64,000 nucleotides of DNA from an uncultured Microcaldota archaeon (GTDB taxonomy: Archaea > Micrarchaeota > Micrarchaeia > Burarchaeales > Fermentimicrarchaeaceae): assembly GCA_903884505.1 (NCBI GenBank), contig CAISET010000016.1, positions 31,653 to 95,652 of the forward strand. The letters are read 5' to 3'. The notes under the pieces were generated by a model. The model made no database searches. It was not told the DNA's origin and was given only the letters and a program-made list of their open reading frames with translations. The translations under genes and the position numbers were made by a program. How positions within the stretch are numbered: the first letter of the stretch is position 1; each line of letters starts with the position of its first letter. Of this stretch, positions 55,587-63,823 are shown in pieces.

Positions 55587-57509
55587 CTATCTCTCCCCGT
55601 TCGCCTTGGCCTCGAGTTCGGAGATTTTCTTTCTCAGCGCCTCAGAGGCCTTCTTCTCGCCCTCTATCTGCTGCCGGATATCGAGAAGCCTTTCCTGCGC
55701 CGTATCCCTCTCGCTGGCCAGCCCTATGAATGGGGAAATGGCCTGCTCCAGGCGCTCCCCGTGAGCCTTGGCATCCGCGGCCTGCTGGCTCAGGATGAAC
55801 TCCTGTGACTTTAGCTGCCTCCTCTGCTCCACGCATTTTTCCAGCTTTTCCCTTTGCGCGCCACGCTTCATGTGGCTGCGTATGTGCCCCAGCAGCACGC
55901 TATCGTCACTTCCGTTCAGCCCATGCCTCGTCGTATATGTGGAAATCAGGCAATCGCATGCCTCAATCTTCGCGCCGAGCGCGTTCCGGGCGCCCTCGAG
56001 CCGCTTGCACTCGTTGCGCGCCTGCTCCAGCTTCCTTTTCGCTTCAGTTTCGGATGATATGCCGCGCTCTTTCGCAAGAACGAGCTGGTGGAAGGATACT
56101 TTCGCCGCAATTCCCTCCGCAAGGGCTTCCGCGCCTACGGCATCAATCTCAAGCCGCTTCAGTTTCTCCTCGGAAGCGCCCAGGCTTGCCTTGGCTTCCG
56201 CGAGCCGCCCGTTCGCTTTCTCCATGCTCTTCAGCCTCTTCTCCTTGGGGTTGGCTGGCGCGTTTGCGTCAATTTCCTTCTTCTTCGCTTCCTCCTTGGC
56301 GCGCTGCTTCAGGTATCGTATATTGCTCTTCAATTTCCACCGCTCCTCGGAGTGCAGGTCGGAGGCGCGCGCTGTCTTCAGCAGCTCCTGCGCAGGCGCG
56401 TCTTCCCCGCGCGCCCGGAATGCGCCCGCGAATTTCTTGAGGGCTTCCGTGGCCATATCCAGCTTTCCATGCTTCAGCAGGTGTGTGAGCGCAAAGTAGA
56501 CGTGCGTGGGCCCCTTGTCCATATCGCCTGCGCCGATGAGCGCGATTCCCGCAAGAAGGTGCAGCTCGGGGTTCTCCCCGTCAAGCCCCATTAGCTCATT
56601 CAGGAGGATGAGCGAGTTTTCGCAATTGCCCAGCTGGACAGCACAGTACAACTCATCGGAGATATAGGGGAATACGCGCTTGGGGCCGATGCTGCGGAAT
56701 GCCTCCGCAGCCTCTTTTTTGTCCCCGATGGCGATAAGGCATACTGCCTTCCGGAGCCTGGACTTGTAGTGGGTGGGGTCCAATTCTATGGCGCGGTTCA
56801 GTACCACAACCGCTTCGGAATGCCGGCCGAGAGCCGCCAGTGCGGCTCCGCGGTTGTGGTGCGTGCCCACATCCAGCGGCCTTGCAAGGACAAGCTTGTC
56901 ATAGATGGCTAGTGACTCGGAATAACGCCCGAGCTCGAAGAGCAGCGTCCCTTTCGTGTCGAGTATTTCACCGCGCCAGCCTTTGCCGGGGTCGGCCTGC
57001 TCCAGCAGCGCAAGGGCTTCTGTTTTCTTTCCCTCAAAGGCGAAGGTGATAGCCATGCCGGCGATGCAGCATGGGTTGGTGCTGTCTATTTCGTATGCGT
57101 CCCTGAAGAGCGACATCGCCTCCGGGAAGCGGTCAAGAGCCTTAAGAGTCAGCCCTTTGAAATAGAGCGCGTAGATGCTCTTCGGGTCGCCTTTTAGGAC
57201 GTAATCGAAGCTTTCCAGCGCCTCTTCGTTCCTTTCTAGGTAATAAAGCAGCTTCGCCTCGTATAAAACGAACTGGGGGACAAGCTCGGGCTTCGAGCCG
57301 TCCTCGCGCAGCAACCCTATCGCCTTTGAGACGAGGTCGTGCGCTTGGGCGAATTCGCAGTTCTGCTCATGCCCGTATGCGTCCTCGTAAAGCTGCGCGA
57401 CCGTCTCCCCCAGGCCCGATTTCCCGCCGAAAGCCTTTTCCAGCATCTCCCTTACCGGGGTTGGGTTGGATGCAGCATCAGGCGTATTCTTTTTCAGTTT
57501 TTCGGTCAT
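55587..57509 (-). CDS. TPR and coiled-coil protein
   Basis: A 640-residue cytoplasmic protein. Residues 50-370 are TPR units: EEALESFDYVLKGDPKSIYAL, AMSLFRDAYEIDSTNPCC, SLAIYDKLVLARPLDVGTHH and AVVVLNRAIELDPTHYKSRL. From about 380 to the end it is a long charged coiled coil (KRLKSMEKANGRLAEAKASL, LRKKISELEAKANGER). This is the largest of the TPR proteins in the window and lies away from the TPR island. The start is at 57509 after GAGGGCATAAA. A partner-binding scaffold is the natural reading; no enzymatic motif is seen. Confidence 0.75.
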   Translation of the reverse strand: MTEKLKKNTPDAASNPTPVREMLEKAFGGKSGLGETVAQLYEDAYGHEQNCEFAQAHDLVSKAIGLLREDGSKPELVPQFVLYEAKLLYYLERNEEALESFDYVLKGDPKSIYALYFKGLTLKALDRFPEAMSLFRDAYEIDSTNPCCIAGMAITFAFEGKKTEALALLEQADPGKGWRGEILDTKGTLLFELGRYSESLAIYDKLVLARPLDVGTHHNRGAALAALGRHSEAVVVLNRAIELDPTHYKSRLRKAVCLIAIGDKKEAAEAFRSIGPKRVFPYISDELYCAVQLGNCENSLILLNELMGLDGENPELHLLAGIALIGAGDMDKGPTHVYFALTHLLKHGKLDMATEALKKFAGAFRARGEDAPAQELLKTARASDLHSEERWKLKSNIRYLKQRAKEEAKKKEIDANAPANPKEKRLKSMEKANGRLAEAKASLGASEEKLKRLEIDAVGAEALAEGIAAKVSFHQLVLAKERGISSETEAKRKLEQARNECKRLEGARNALGAKIEACDCLISTYTTRHGLNGSDDSVLLGHIRSHMKRGAQREKLEKCVEQRRQLKSQEFILSQQAADAKAHGERLEQAISPFIGLASERDTAQERLLDIRQQIEGEKKASEALRKKISELEAKANGER

Positions 57510-57586
57510 TTTATGCCCTCTGGCAGAAGTAGCGCTAAATAATGAAGTTCAGGTATATAAATGCGGATTTCATAATAATTCGGCGT

Positions 57587-57691
57587 CCCGCCATAGCTCA
57601 ACCTGGCTAGAGCAATCGGCTGTAGTTTGTTCCCGCGCTCGCGCGGGAAGTTGAAACCGATGGGTTCCCGGTTCAAATCCGGGTGGCGGGA
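57587..57691 (+). tRNA. tRNA-Tyr (GTA) with 30-nt intron
   Basis: Acceptor stem CCCGCCA pairs with TGGCGGG, with A as discriminator; C1-G72 is the archaeal tyrosine identity pair. The D arm is GCTC/GAGC, the anticodon stem ATCGG/CCGAT with loop CTGTAG..A, and the T arm CCCGG TTCAAAT CCGGG. The intron (57626-57655) lies at the canonical 37/38 site and holds a very stable CCCGCG..CGCGGG hairpin. A TATA box TATATAA at 57552 precedes the gene by about 33 nt. CCA is not encoded. Removal needs the archaeal splicing endonuclease. Confidence 0.93.
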
Positions 57692-57695
57692 CTTT

Positions 57696-58316
57696 CTACT
57701 TCTTTTGGCCGGCCCTTGAGATATAGGTGAGCGCCGCTTCCCCCGCCCATGAGTTCTCATCCACTTTTTCCGCAAGCCCGCGCGCCTTCCCCATGAAGGC
57801 CCGGCGCTGTTCCGCGGGCATCTCCCGTATGAATTCGTCAGCGAGCTTCAACGCGGCGGACGTCAAGTTCTCGTTGGTTGCGCTGTTCGCGGCGTCCAGC
57901 ACGACTAGCAGCATCTCCAGCGGCACGTCGCCAGGCCTGGACATCATCTCCTTTCCTAGGGAGCCGTCGGTAATTATCCCCGTGCGGCAGACCAGCGCGT
58001 TGGCACCGAACCACGCGGGCACCGGGAGCTTCTCGTCATCAGAGCTGATGAAGGGCGCAATCTTCCGCAGCAACCCGATGAGGCGCGCGCTCTCGCCAGA
58101 GAGCTCTTCACGGCTGAACGCGCGCACCAGGTTGGAGATGTTCCCGAGCGCCTCGAGCTGCTTCTCCCTGCTGCCGGAGTCTATGAGCTTGAGCTGCTCC
58201 TCCATGAACGCGTATTTTCCTTCGCGCATGAGCTTCATGAGCTCTTCCACTGACTTTGTCGCCAGCCCGAGCTTCTGGAACGGGTTGTCATTCTTTGAAA
58301 TCGTTTCCTCTGCCAT
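57696..58316 (-). CDS. Unknown alpha-helical protein
   Basis: A 206-residue protein with no recognised family, predicted helical throughout (KSVEELMKLMREGKYAFMEE, REKQLEALGNISNLVRAF, LTSAALKLADEFIREMP). The pattern of helix pairs of about 40 residues resembles a HEAT-like solenoid. It starts 1 nt after the stop of the 575-residue gene upstream, so the two form an operon and perhaps a complex. It ends 5 nt after the tRNA-Tyr gene on the opposite strand. Confidence 0.6.
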   Translation of the reverse strand: MAEETISKNDNPFQKLGLATKSVEELMKLMREGKYAFMEEQLKLIDSGSREKQLEALGNISNLVRAFSREELSGESARLIGLLRKIAPFISSDDEKLPVPAWFGANALVCRTGIITDGSLGKEMMSRPGDVPLEMLLVVLDAANSATNENLTSAALKLADEFIREMPAEQRRAFMGKARGLAEKVDENSWAGEAALTYISRAGQKK

Positions 58317-58317
58317 C

Positions 58318-60045
58318 TCAAACACCTTCCAGCTCCTTCACCCAGAAAGATTCTTCTTGAGCGCGAATGTTCGGGTTCGGCCCGAAAACCTTCACCGCCT
58401 CCCTTTTCTCCTTCACGTAGCCCTCGCGCTCCGGCAGCTTCTCATAGAATCTCGCTGCGTTCTCATCCGAGAGCCCGAAGATTTCCTTCGCGGACGCGGA
58501 GTCGATGACGCGCACCTCCTTGAGATTCAGCTTCGTTGCAAGCTCCTCGGCCTTTTTGAGCGCGGATGAGTCCCAGCCCTGCCCTATTTCTCGCTCTGAG
58601 CGCGTCGGCTGCACGAGCGTAACGATGAGCGCATCGCCCTCCACCTGGCACCTTGCGAGGAAGAGGACGTTGGGCAGCTTGCCGCCCTCCAGCACGCCCT
58701 CCCGCGGGTAGGCGATTATCTCGAGGACGTTGGGCGCGATGGGAACCGGGGCGTACGCGTATCGCGCCTCCGGGCATTGCCGCTCTGCCTGCGCCTGCGC
58801 GAGGTTCAGCGCCTCTCCTGCGCGCGCCAGCTCGAACGGGCCAATCGCCCGGTTCGCCGCAAGCAGCCCCTCATGTGCGAGGAGCGTTTTGAGCGCATTA
58901 GCTTTCTCGTTTCCGTATTCAAGCCTGAGGGCGGCGAGCAGCTTCTGCCCCGTGAGTGCGGCATCCTTGTCCGAATATTTGAGCCACGCTTCTGCGCTGC
59001 TGCCCATCATCTCTATCATAGTCTCATGTGCTGCGCCATTCACCTGCTTCAAAGACGTAGTCCTTCCAAGCCCGCCGCTCAGCTCAACTGCGCGGCTTAT
59101 GTCCTTGAACTCGGAAAGGGTATTGAGCACGCAGAAGAGGGTGTAGTCGTCCTTCGGCACCTTATCAAGCACGAGCCCGACGCTCAGGTTGTACTCCTCC
59201 TTTTTCAGCTCTCCGCCCTCGATGAGCGAGAATGCGTTGAGGGCCTTCGCGAACTGTGCGGCGGCAGTTTCGTAGCCCATCTCCTTCGCAATCCTGGCGG
59301 CGTCCGCGCCCTGCTCACTCACCGCCCCTGCGCCTTTCAGGACGTCGGTGAAGCCGAGCTCGAGCGCCTTCCCCACCGGGTCCGCGCCGTAGAGCCCCAT
59401 CGCGCTGATTGCGGCGGCCTCCTGCCCGGGCTTCGCCTTCTGGAGCACCTCCTTGATGCGCCCCTCGGGAATCGGCCGCTGCTCAAGCATTGCTGCGAGC
59501 GAGTCCCTGTGCTCCTCGGAGATTCTCCTTGCGGTGGAATATGCCTCCGGGCTTGTTGAGGTGACGGCGATGAGCGCGCGTGAGAGCTGCGCAGCGCCCG
59601 CAATCCCGTGCACGGCGGCCTGCACCTTCTTGAAATTCTCCTCGCTGAATTTGCCTTCCGCGTTGCGCGCGTGCGCATCCACCGCTGCCATCGCGGCCTC
59701 GAGCAGCGTTTCCGGCGCGTCCTTTCCCACGAGCGCCTGCGCCGCCTGGAAGCTCTTGTAGTCCCTGAGCAGCTCATTTTCCGGCGCCTTCGCGTATGGC
59801 TCGCCGAGCTTTCCGCCCATCTCCGTGCGCGCCGAGGAGACGAGCTCGTCGTATGCGTCCCTGACCGCTCTCGACTGGGCCTCCCAGCTGGCGGCCCCGA
59901 GGTTCTTCTCAACGGACTTCTTCCCGAAGAATTCTATGAGCACTTCCTTCTTCCTCACCGTTTCGTGCAGCTCGTCGGATGTGCGCCTTTCCGTGGGCAC
60001 AGCTCTGCCCCCGAACGCCCTTTCCGCGACCCCGGCCCCTGCCAT
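58318..60045 (-). CDS. Unknown large helical protein with alpha/beta C-terminal domain
   Basis: A 575-residue soluble protein of unknown family. Residues 1-400 are almost all helix (SDELHETVRKKEVLIEFFGK, VAERAF.., LGRTTSLKQVNGAAHETMIE). The last 150 residues contain alternating strands and helices (NVLEIIAYPREGVLEGGKLP, NVLFLARCQVEGDALIVTLV, LNLKEVRVIDSASAKEIFGL). ATG 60045 is preferred because the TATA-like TTTTTATATG lies about 26 nt upstream, as for a leaderless mRNA. No membrane spans or catalytic motif. Co-transcribed with the 206-residue helical protein. Confidence 0.6.
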   Translation of the reverse strand: MAGAGVAERAFGGRAVPTERRTSDELHETVRKKEVLIEFFGKKSVEKNLGAASWEAQSRAVRDAYDELVSSARTEMGGKLGEPYAKAPENELLRDYKSFQAAQALVGKDAPETLLEAAMAAVDAHARNAEGKFSEENFKKVQAAVHGIAGAAQLSRALIAVTSTSPEAYSTARRISEEHRDSLAAMLEQRPIPEGRIKEVLQKAKPGQEAAAISAMGLYGADPVGKALELGFTDVLKGAGAVSEQGADAARIAKEMGYETAAAQFAKALNAFSLIEGGELKKEEYNLSVGLVLDKVPKDDYTLFCVLNTLSEFKDISRAVELSGGLGRTTSLKQVNGAAHETMIEMMGSSAEAWLKYSDKDAALTGQKLLAALRLEYGNEKANALKTLLAHEGLLAANRAIGPFELARAGEALNLAQAQAERQCPEARYAYAPVPIAPNVLEIIAYPREGVLEGGKLPNVLFLARCQVEGDALIVTLVQPTRSEREIGQGWDSSALKKAEELATKLNLKEVRVIDSASAKEIFGLSDENAARFYEKLPEREGYVKEKREAVKVFGPNPNIRAQEESFWVKELEGV

Positions 60046-60149
60046 GGGGTTATTGCGAATCCCGCATATAAAAACGAATAGTTGAACTTGCTGCAAATGG
60101 GACTTTTCTTTTTATACCTTCATCTGCAAATAGTCGCCTGCGCCTCACT

Positions 60150-60244
60150 GCCTCGGTAGAAGGGAGATAATCCCTGCCGAATGTAGTGGTCTAGCATGCT
60201 GGACTGTCACTCCTGCGACCCGGGTTCGAATCCCGGCCGAGGCG
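60150..60244 (+). tRNA. tRNA-Asp (GTC) with an intron in the D arm
   Basis: Acceptor GCCTCGG pairs with CCGAGGC, discriminator G. The anticodon loop CTGTCAC gives GTC (Asp), and the T arm is CCGGG TTCGAAT CCCGG. After position G10 the sequence AAGGGAGATAATCCCTGCCGAA (60160-60181) interrupts the D arm; removing 22 nt restores GTG-TAGTGGTCTAG-CAT, the usual Asp D arm, and a 73-nt tRNA. The insert folds as AGGGA/TCCCT beside CGG/CCG, as a relaxed splicing motif would. The exact splice points may shift by a base or two. One U-U mismatch sits in the anticodon stem. TATA-like TTTTTATACC lies at 60109. Confidence 0.85.
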
Positions 60245-60254
60245 TTTTTCTTTT

Positions 60255-62108
60255 TTATTCTAACTTGCCGGGCGTTATGTAGCCGCCATTCTTCTGCGCT
60301 GCGAGCAGGCGCGCCTTCTGCGCCCCAAGGACGCGGAGGACTGCCTCCGGGGCGTTCGGCATCTCCTCGTAGATTTTTATTATCCTCTCCATTTTCGCAA
60401 GATTCTCCGGAATGCGCAGGGTGAATTGCTCTCCGTAGGAGGCTGGGGAGTAATCGTAGCCGAGCACCTCTTTGAAAAGTTTCTTCAGGTCCCCGTATTT
60501 CGGGATGAAGCCGGTGGGCGTTTCAATTGCGCCGGCGTCGCCATGAACGCGCAGCTCCATCCACTTTAGCCAGACTTCCTTGTCGCGCTTTGCGTTCAGG
60601 AATTTTCCGTCCTTTCCCTTGAGGAAGTAATTCACCGAGAAGATGGGCGGCGGCTCTTTTGCGGATGCGCCGAAATCCAGGTTGCTCTGGAGGTATTTGC
60701 TTATTGAGATGGAGAGGAAGTCGCGGTTAGCCATTGGGTCGAACTTCCGGACATCGAGCGCGCCGATTGTCGCGGTGGTCGTCTGCGACTCGAGCGAGGC
60801 GCCGTATGCGATTATGCCGTGCTCCCAGCCGAAGGATTGCTGCACCGGGACGGAGGTGTCGTAGTCGCGCCCTCCGTAGATTATGCCGCCGAGCGGGACG
60901 CCCTTCGGGTTGTCGAGATTGGCGTCACTATTCTTGAATGCTGAGAGGCTGACCGCGAACCTGGCGTTCGGGTGCGATGGCTTCACTGGCTTGCCGTTCG
61001 CATCGGCCTTCCCCTCATGCCATTCGCCCGCGTAGTTTATTCCTTTCGCGGGGGTTGGCTCGCCGCTTCCCATCCAGAAGACTTTTCCGTCCGCGAGTTT
61101 GAGCACGTTGGAGAAAATGAGGTCGTTCGGGGAATGCAGGACCTCCCAGATGAGCGGGTCGTCCTTTGCATTTACATCCGTGATTATTCCGAACATGCCG
61201 CGCTCCGCATTTGCCGCGCGGACTTGCTTTTGCTCATCGAACCAGAGGTAGGAGATGTCATCGCCGACTATCGTTCCGCCGCGCACCATTGCGGTCGAGG
61301 TCTTGCCGCATGCGGAGGGGAATGCGCCGGAGAAGTATGTCTCCCTTCCGCCGGGCCCGCTGACGCCCGCGAGGTACATGTGCTCGCTGAGCCAGCCTCC
61401 CTGCTCAGAAGCCCTGCGGATTGTAAGGCGGAGCGCGAGCTTCTTCAGGCCCGCGGAGTTGCCCGCGTACTGGGTGTTCACGCTGTAGACGGTTTCGCCC
61501 GCGAGGTCTATGTAGATTCTCCTTTTGCCTATGTTCTTCGTTACCGCGTTCTCGAGCTCGCCTGCTGAATGCACGAATTTCAGGAATTTCGCCGAGGCGC
61601 CTTGCCTCCTGAATTCTTCGTAGCCCTGCCTGTAGAGCAGGTTTTCGGTGTGCGTGACGTAGGCGGAATCGGTTATCTGGGCGCAGGGGATGGAGATGGT
61701 GGAATTCAGCGGGCCGAGGCAGTGGAATTGGACGTACATGGTGCGGCCCTCCATTATGCCGTTCATAATGCCGCGGACTTCTGCGAGGCCTTCATTCCTT
61801 TCCTTTGTGGAGATGGATGAGCCGAGGCCCGTGCCTGTTGGAATCAATATCTTCGTGTCATCGACTGCGCGGCCCTGGTCCTCGGCGCTGTCGAAGTGGA
61901 TGGTGTGGCCCTTGGCTGCGAGCTTCGATTCCTCGCCGTTTTTCAGCGATTCTTCGCGGATGAAGCGGAGGTCTGTCTCGGAGCCATTGCTTACGAAAAC
62001 TTTTTCTGGCTTGCAGAGGGAGATGCAGTCTGAGACGAACTGGGTCAGCTTCGGGTTCTTGAGCTGCTCAAGCTTTTCGAAGCTGCCTGTGATGAATTGC
62101 GCACCCAT
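60255..62108 (-). CDS. pckG: Phosphoenolpyruvate carboxykinase (GTP)
   Basis: Converts oxaloacetate + GTP to PEP + CO2 + GDP. The GTP-type family is identified by YVQFHCLGPLNSTISIPCAQ, SGPGGRETYFSGAFPSACGK with the P-loop FPSACGKTS (reactive Cys), GDDISYLWFDEQKQVRAANA, NPERGMFG-like AERGMFGIITDVNAKDD, and PLGGIIYGGRDYDTSVPVQQ. The 617-residue length is normal. A TATA-like AGATTAATACC lies about 27 nt before the ATG, suggesting a leaderless transcript. With PEP synthase it gives two routes into gluconeogenesis, from oxaloacetate and from pyruvate. Confidence 0.95.
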   Translation of the reverse strand: MGAQFITGSFEKLEQLKNPKLTQFVSDCISLCKPEKVFVSNGSETDLRFIREESLKNGEESKLAAKGHTIHFDSAEDQGRAVDDTKILIPTGTGLGSSISTKERNEGLAEVRGIMNGIMEGRTMYVQFHCLGPLNSTISIPCAQITDSAYVTHTENLLYRQGYEEFRRQGASAKFLKFVHSAGELENAVTKNIGKRRIYIDLAGETVYSVNTQYAGNSAGLKKLALRLTIRRASEQGGWLSEHMYLAGVSGPGGRETYFSGAFPSACGKTSTAMVRGGTIVGDDISYLWFDEQKQVRAANAERGMFGIITDVNAKDDPLIWEVLHSPNDLIFSNVLKLADGKVFWMGSGEPTPAKGINYAGEWHEGKADANGKPVKPSHPNARFAVSLSAFKNSDANLDNPKGVPLGGIIYGGRDYDTSVPVQQSFGWEHGIIAYGASLESQTTTATIGALDVRKFDPMANRDFLSISISKYLQSNLDFGASAKEPPPIFSVNYFLKGKDGKFLNAKRDKEVWLKWMELRVHGDAGAIETPTGFIPKYGDLKKLFKEVLGYDYSPASYGEQFTLRIPENLAKMERIIKIYEEMPNAPEAVLRVLGAQKARLLAAQKNGGYITPGKLE

Positions 62109-62197
62109 GAAAATAGTTTGCAGGCATTGGTATTAATCTGTTCGCTGCGGCTTGAGAATGCGCTGCACCGCTTCTGCGCCGGGACGGAAAGCACGAA

Positions 62198-62722
62198 TTA
62201 GGGTTTTTCCCCGAACCGCCTCACATCCTTCTTTATCTGGGATGGGAGGGCGAATCTCCCGTAGGGAGTTTGCTTTGTCTTGGCGCTCGCAATATCCGAC
62301 ACCTTGTGGAACACCAGTTCAGTTCCGTAAAATGGGAGCAGTCTAGCAATCTTTTTCGCGCGCCAGCTGCTTTTCGCCTCGTTCCGTATTATCCTCTCCC
62401 CTAAGTGTATCCGTCTTGACAGCCTCCCATTGACTATATGGACGTTTCCGGAAGGCTGCCAGCTCATGCCGAGCGCCTCTTCCGCTGTGCGGCAACTAAA
62501 ATAGAACCCGCCGCTTCCCAAAAACAGCGCGACTGCCTGCGAGAGGGCCTTCATGGGCCTCTCGATAAAAGCGCCTCTTCGTTCCTCCTCCAGCGGCACG
62601 TAATAAATTCCCTTGAACGGGGTTGGAAAAAGCTTGAGAGCTGCGCACAGGGAAGAGATTTGCCTGTTTGAGAGGCCTTCCATGCGAAGTTGCCTGAAAC
62701 TCACGGCTTGCTTAGGCAACAT
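62198..62722 (-). CDS. AbiEi-like antitoxin/transcriptional regulator
   Basis: A 174-residue protein directly downstream of the AbiEii-like toxin. The N-terminal part (SFRQLRMEGLSNRQISSLCAALKLFPTP) is a winged-helix-like region, followed by GIYYVPLEEERRGAFIERPM, a helical part and TELVFHKVSDIASAKT. Size, order and the 11-nt overlap with the toxin resemble AbiEi of type IV toxin-antitoxin pairs, but in classical systems the antitoxin comes first; here the toxin leads. Sequence support alone is modest. Confidence 0.6.
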   Translation of the reverse strand: MLPKQAVSFRQLRMEGLSNRQISSLCAALKLFPTPFKGIYYVPLEEERRGAFIERPMKALSQAVALFLGSGGFYFSCRTAEEALGMSWQPSGNVHIVNGRLSRRIHLGERIIRNEAKSSWRAKKIARLLPFYGTELVFHKVSDIASAKTKQTPYGRFALPSQIKKDVRRFGEKP

Positions 62723-63302
62723 CCGAAATCACCTTCCGGAATAGTGCCGCATTCTGCGGATCCAGCGCCATCGCATCCACGTCTTGGGTGTTCTCCGGGA
62801 GTCCGAACTTCCGTACCAGTTTTTTCGCAATTCCATCTCCCTTTCGTTCAAATCGAAGTATGGCGAGGATATCAAAAAGGTCCCTCGCTTCTTTCCTCTC
62901 GGAATAGGCAGAGATCTTCATCCGGAAAATATCGCTAAGCGAAGCTACGGTCACTTCCGCTCCCCCGAAAATATGCCGCTCGGTTTCCTGGATTTTCTCC
63001 TTAGGCACAAAAACTTCTACCTTAATGCTCGTATCCTCAAACTGCACCACGAATTGATTCTTGTACCTGGTGGCTATCGTGCGATAGCCCTTCTTCGTGA
63101 GGCAGCCCTTGAGCCTCTCCTTGGCTGCCACTTCATCTCCTTGCACTGGAACAAAATCCAGGTCAACGCTCACGCGGTGCCGTAGGTAGAATAGGGCAAG
63201 TGCCGTTCCTCCCACCAGGATAAGCCCGCCTTCCGCGCATTCGGCAACGTCAGGCAGTATCTCCAGCACCTTCTTGTATTTCCGGTTGAACGTCTCATTC
63301 AT
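62712..63302 (-). CDS. AbiEii-type nucleotidyltransferase toxin
   Basis: A 196-residue nucleotidyltransferase of the AbiEii/DUF1814 family. The core motif is LILVGGTALALFYLRHRVSVDLDFVP: GG(T/S)xLxxxxx..R.S.DLDF is the family signature, with the metal-binding Asp pair. Later blocks are VEVFVPKEKIQETE, TVASLSDIFRMKISAYSERKEARDLFDI, which is the typical K....R...KD..D..., and a helical end. Such toxins add nucleotides to tRNA or other targets. The ATG at 63302 is about 31 nt after the TATA-like ATTTAAATA. It overlaps the partner gene by 11 nt, as a toxin-antitoxin operon would. Confidence 0.82.
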   Translation of the reverse strand: MNETFNRKYKKVLEILPDVAECAEGGLILVGGTALALFYLRHRVSVDLDFVPVQGDEVAAKERLKGCLTKKGYRTIATRYKNQFVVQFEDTSIKVEVFVPKEKIQETERHIFGGAEVTVASLSDIFRMKISAYSERKEARDLFDILAILRFERKGDGIAKKLVRKFGLPENTQDVDAMALDPQNAALFRKVISDVA

Positions 63303-63471
63303 GGCTATTCTTCTGGCGGCCGAGTATTTAAATGTTGTCACTAGATTAAACTTTCTTTAATCTGGATGAAACTCACACGCCGAACCGCCGTTTTCACTCA
63401 TTTCACGTTCAGGAGCGCACATCAGTCATACTGGTGGAAAGAAGCATCGGCGCCAAACCGTCTTAGTCGCC

Positions 63472-63813
63472 CTAAATCTTCAGCGGAAACAGCTTTATTC
63501 TGTATTCGCACCGAACCGCGGAGGGGCCTGTCGCCCCTCCCCAGTTTGAGGCTCCTCCTGACCCTCCCTTACATCTGCATCCCAGCTTGAAGAACCTGAC
63601 ATCTCCTTCGTAGGCGAAGCTTGCCATCGAGGCGACCCTTACCGCGGTCGCCATGCAGTCGTCGTACAAGCCGGTGACTTCCAGGACGCCGTCCCTGAAT
63701 TTCGGGTCGGAAAAGCCGAACTCCTTCAGCCACCTCACCAGAAGCGGCATCCATCTCTTCGAGCTCTTCTTGGCCTCAAAATGGAATCTTAGGCGTGAGT
63801 GATAATCATCCAT
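63472..63813 (-). CDS. Unknown small protein with conserved cysteines
   Basis: A 113-residue protein: MDDYHSRLRFHFEAKKSSKR, a helix RWMPLLVRWLKEFGF, VTGLYDDCMATAVRVASMAS and a C-terminal Gly/Ser-rich loop with GCRCKGGSGGASNWGG before CEYRIKLFPLKI. Four Cys, two in CRC, hint at a metal site. ATG 63813 is preferred because GAGAAGGT is close upstream; the frame is open to an ATG at 63885. No family recognised. It follows another small frame by 10 nt and may share its transcript. Confidence 0.5.
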   Translation of the reverse strand: MDDYHSRLRFHFEAKKSSKRWMPLLVRWLKEFGFSDPKFRDGVLEVTGLYDDCMATAVRVASMASFAYEGDVRFFKLGCRCKGGSGGASNWGGATGPSAVRCEYRIKLFPLKI

Positions 63814-63823
63814 AGAGACCTTC

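Noticed and set aside
63366..63590. 74-residue plus-strand frame near the right edge
   Set aside because: Overlaps the 3' end of the minus-strand gene ending at 63472 and shows no motif, promoter spacing or ribosome site.
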